A DNA stretch of 64,000 bases from positions 63,241,425 through 63,305,424 of the forward strand of contig OX352765.1 of the NCBI GenBank assembly GCA_947095585.1. Reading direction: 5' to 3'. Under the pieces are notes generated by a model. The model saw nothing but the letters and a program-made list of their open reading frames with translations. It was not told the DNA's origin and made no database searches. The position numbers and the translations under genes were made by a program. Below, in pieces: positions 62,248 to 64,000 of the stretch. The first letter of the stretch is position 1. Each line of letters begins with the position of its first letter. The stretch comes from Nephrocerus scutellatus (taxonomy: Eukaryota; Arthropoda; Insecta; Diptera; Pipunculidae).

Positions 62248-62568
62248 TGTAACATAGGCACAGTCATCAGCAGTGGTCCGCAGTAGTTAGTCGTTAGCAG
62301 TAGTCAGTAGTCATCAAGTAGTCGTTACGAGTAGTCAACAGTCAGCAGTAGTCAGACATCAGCAGAGACAGCAGTAGGCAGTCGTGAGCAGTGTTCAGTC
62401 GTCAACAGTTGTGTGAATCATCATCAACCTCATCATTATCGTCGTTGTTGTTAATTGAGTGCTAGCTTTATTTCAATACTTCTATTCATTATTATTAACA
62501 ATCTACTTGACTGAATTTATCATTAATTAATAAGATATAAAGGGTAGCTAAACCCTATCATTTTTACA
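62248..62568 (+). repeat. mdg3-like 3' LTR
   Basis: Matches the 5' LTR except at about six substitutions (for example ACATAGG for ACTTAGG, GTCAACAG for GTCGACAG). Followed by TATA (62569-62572), as before the 5' LTR (58306-58309). Confidence 0.95.
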
Positions 62569-62979
62569 TATATATTACATAAAAGCATAAGGAAATACAA
62601 TTTGAATTATTATTAAAAACCAACAGATAAATACAAAAATTTTACAAGAAAAAAATTAGAAAATATAATTATAGAATAATAAAAGCAAGTAGAAACAAAA
62701 AGTGAAAAACAAGTAATAGAATAAGTGAAAAGAAACAAATATTCGATATTAGAAATATAAAAAATATATATTTTAAAAAAATTAGCCGTTAAAGCCGTTC
62801 GCTTCCTAAGAAACAAATTCGTTTAAGTATTCATTTCACATAAAAATATATTAGTAAGAAACGATTTTCAACTTGATTAACCCTACAAATCAACCTCCTA
62901 TCCTAAATGCCGATAGAACAAACAATTGATCCAAAATACAGATCAAACCTGAACGATCTGGACAAAGTACCAGAAGGCC
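62569..62979. other. Unassigned AT-rich spacer
   Basis: Strongly A-rich on the plus strand. No gene, repeat or inverted structure recognised. Confidence 0.4.
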
Positions 62980-63200
62980 GATTTCGGTCGCAAATGAGTC
63001 TAGACTCCTGAAGGTGAGATGTCATTTTCGTATATGTACGAGGTGTATAGCATACAATTTTATTGTTGTGTTATGTTTTTTCTTTCTTTGGGTTAGTGTA
63101 AATTTAATGACAGAAAGTAGTAAAATCTTGTACATAATTGCCGAATCGGTTCACTCTTGCCTCATGCAGTAGTCTAGCCACATGCTGGTGAAAAGTCTTT
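62980..63200. repeat. Dispersed repeat, copy 2
   Basis: Homologous to 33955-34190; shared GGTGAGATGTCA, GTACGAGGTGTATA, GCATACAATTT and a GGGTTAGTGTAA block. Same orientation. Confidence 0.7.
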
Positions 63201-63605
63201 ATCTGTCAAAATTGCTTATGACCAGTGCTGCTGCTAAATTGCAATCAAGGTATTATAGTACTATTTCATTAGCCGCACTATTATACTACCTTAAACCTAA
63301 TTATACTACTTTTATGAAGTAATTCTAAATCGAAACGATACCAAATTTATTTGATTTTTTAGCAAAAAAAAAATGGTTTCTTTTACAATTACATGTTATT
63401 AAGTCTGTAAATTTCTCTCCGAACTATCAATAATTATTATAAAGGAATTTTTACATTTCCCAAAAATTATATTGACCAAGAATGTATGTCAAAAAATAAA
63501 CAAAACACAAATAACAAAATTTGGTATTTTATTTCAATTGATGCCTTTGCTTCCAAATTGAAAGCCAAATACTATTATATAATATACTAAGAAACCGACA
63601 AGTTT
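63201..63605. other. Unassigned AT-rich spacer
   Basis: TTATACTAC-type words at 63250-63320 and A-tracts. No gene recognised. Confidence 0.4.
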
Positions 63606-63816
63606 TTAAATTCTCTATATTAACTTTACTTGCCCGTGTGTTTGTGGGTTTGTGGGCTTGTGGATTTGCCCGATTTTATTGAAATTTGGCACACATGTGT
63701 ATTTCCAGAGACAACACTTTCTGTTAAATTTTGAGGCCCCTCGGGCTGCGGGGTCGAGGGGCTCCCATACAAAAATTTACCCGATTTTCTTCAAATTTTA
63801 CACACAAATTACGCAC
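63606..63816. repeat. Helitron-like 5' end, copy 2
   Basis: TTAAATTCTCTATATTAACTT start as at 57187, then a GTGTTTGTGGGTTTGTGGGC stretch, GGCACACATGTGTATTTCC and TTGAGGCCCCTCGG. GGGGTCGAGGGGCTCCCAT at 63750 is the reverse complement of the motif in the 13013-13205 tandem repeat. Confidence 0.5.
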
Positions 63817-64000
63817 ACCACAACACTGGTCCAACAAGGAGACCACCACCTCCATCAGCTCAACCAATGTCTCATCGCAGAAATTTTAGCCAACCATTCT
63901 ATCCACAATTAGCACATTTACCACAACTTCCACCACGCTTTCCACCGCGTCCTCAATATAATCAATTTTCAGTTCCCCAACGACAACTCTTCGCACCAAA
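63817..64000 (+). pseudogene. gag: Gypsy-group gag C-terminal tail, cut by window end
   Basis: An open stretch of Pro/Gln/Phe-rich coding: RRPPPPSAQPMSHRRNF, FYPQLAHLPQLPPRFPPRPQ and FSVPQRQLFAP. Low-complexity Pro-rich tails between capsid and knuckle are typical of gypsy-group Gag. It runs off the window. Confidence 0.5.

Larger units (their letters stand above)
58310..62568 (+). mobile_element. mdg3-clade (blastopia/micropia-like) Ty3/gypsy element
   Basis: 4259 bp with LTRs 58310-58629 and 62248-62568 and TATA at both flanks. Order: truncated gag, zinc knuckle and protease, RT, RNase H, integrase with GPY/F-type tail. The integrase text VSDRGAAFTAGMFGEYA and TTGVPRGNGQIERV fits the mdg3 clade. 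The LTRs differ at about six positions, which means a fairly young insertion, yet gag is largely missing and pol has several frame breaks. Confidence 0.9.

Overview
This window is eukaryotic and almost certainly from a brachyceran fly genome (a tephritid-like fly would fit; the species cannot be named from the sequence). The evidence is one short intron-bearing housekeeping gene, a signal peptidase complex subunit 3 (Spase22-23) homologue of fly type at 32863-33522. It is surrounded by fly-type transposable elements: copia, mdg3-like, Mag-like, CsRn1-like and BEL/Pao LTR elements, several LINE groups, and Helitron-like ends. There is no bacterial gene organisation. Nearly all other coding sequence is the debris of reverse-transcribing elements.

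Layout. 1-727: a Helitron-like 3' end, then a 4-unit tandem repeat. 728-1690: 3' end of a CR1/jockey-group LINE (minus). 1726-12640: a deep nest. A BEL/Pao element (plus; gag at 1726-2660, integrase and 3' LTR start at 11335-12640) is split by a Mag-like Ty3/gypsy element (minus, about 2690-8810) and an RNase H-type LINE (plus, 8811-11334). The Mag-like element is itself split inside its integrase by another RNase H-type LINE (minus, 3583-6759) with a 10-bp target duplication. 12640-14347: tandem repeats and inverted repeats.

14348-31682 is the centrepiece: a 17.3-kb tandem multimer of one Ty3/gypsy element, LTR-internal-LTR-internal-LTR-internal-LTR, with a target-site duplication (CTTT) only at the outer edges. 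Variant sites show that the two middle LTRs are hybrids: their first ~470 bp match the last LTR and the rest matches the first LTR. That is the expected scar of unequal crossing-over between the 5' and 3' LTRs of one insertion, followed by duplication of one repeat unit. The insertion split one arm of a ~510-bp fold-back element (14205-14347 plus 31683-32051).

31683-32600 continues with the rest of that palindrome, a second palindrome and a MITE-like unit, immediately upstream of Spase22-23. 33523-43060 holds LINE fragments of three groups (CR1/jockey, R1/LOA-like with RNase H, RTE), including an RTE copy with three visible in-frame stops inserted in an R1/LOA-like LINE. 43060-47480 holds satellite repeats, a gypsy gag scrap, a tRNA-headed SINE candidate and another LINE RT. 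47480-51807 is a CsRn1-like Ty3 element. 52085-56540 is a copia element with both LTRs, a GAATC duplication and an initiator-tRNA-Met primer site, inserted in gag-like sequence. 57187-58180 holds a Helitron-like end and an errantivirus-like LTR with leader. 58310-62568 is an mdg3-clade element with both LTRs. 62569-64000 is low-complexity and dispersed repeat, ending in gypsy gag tail.

Every element pol gene carries stops, frameshifts or deletions, so nothing here looks autonomously mobile. Boundaries given with 'about' were set by eye.
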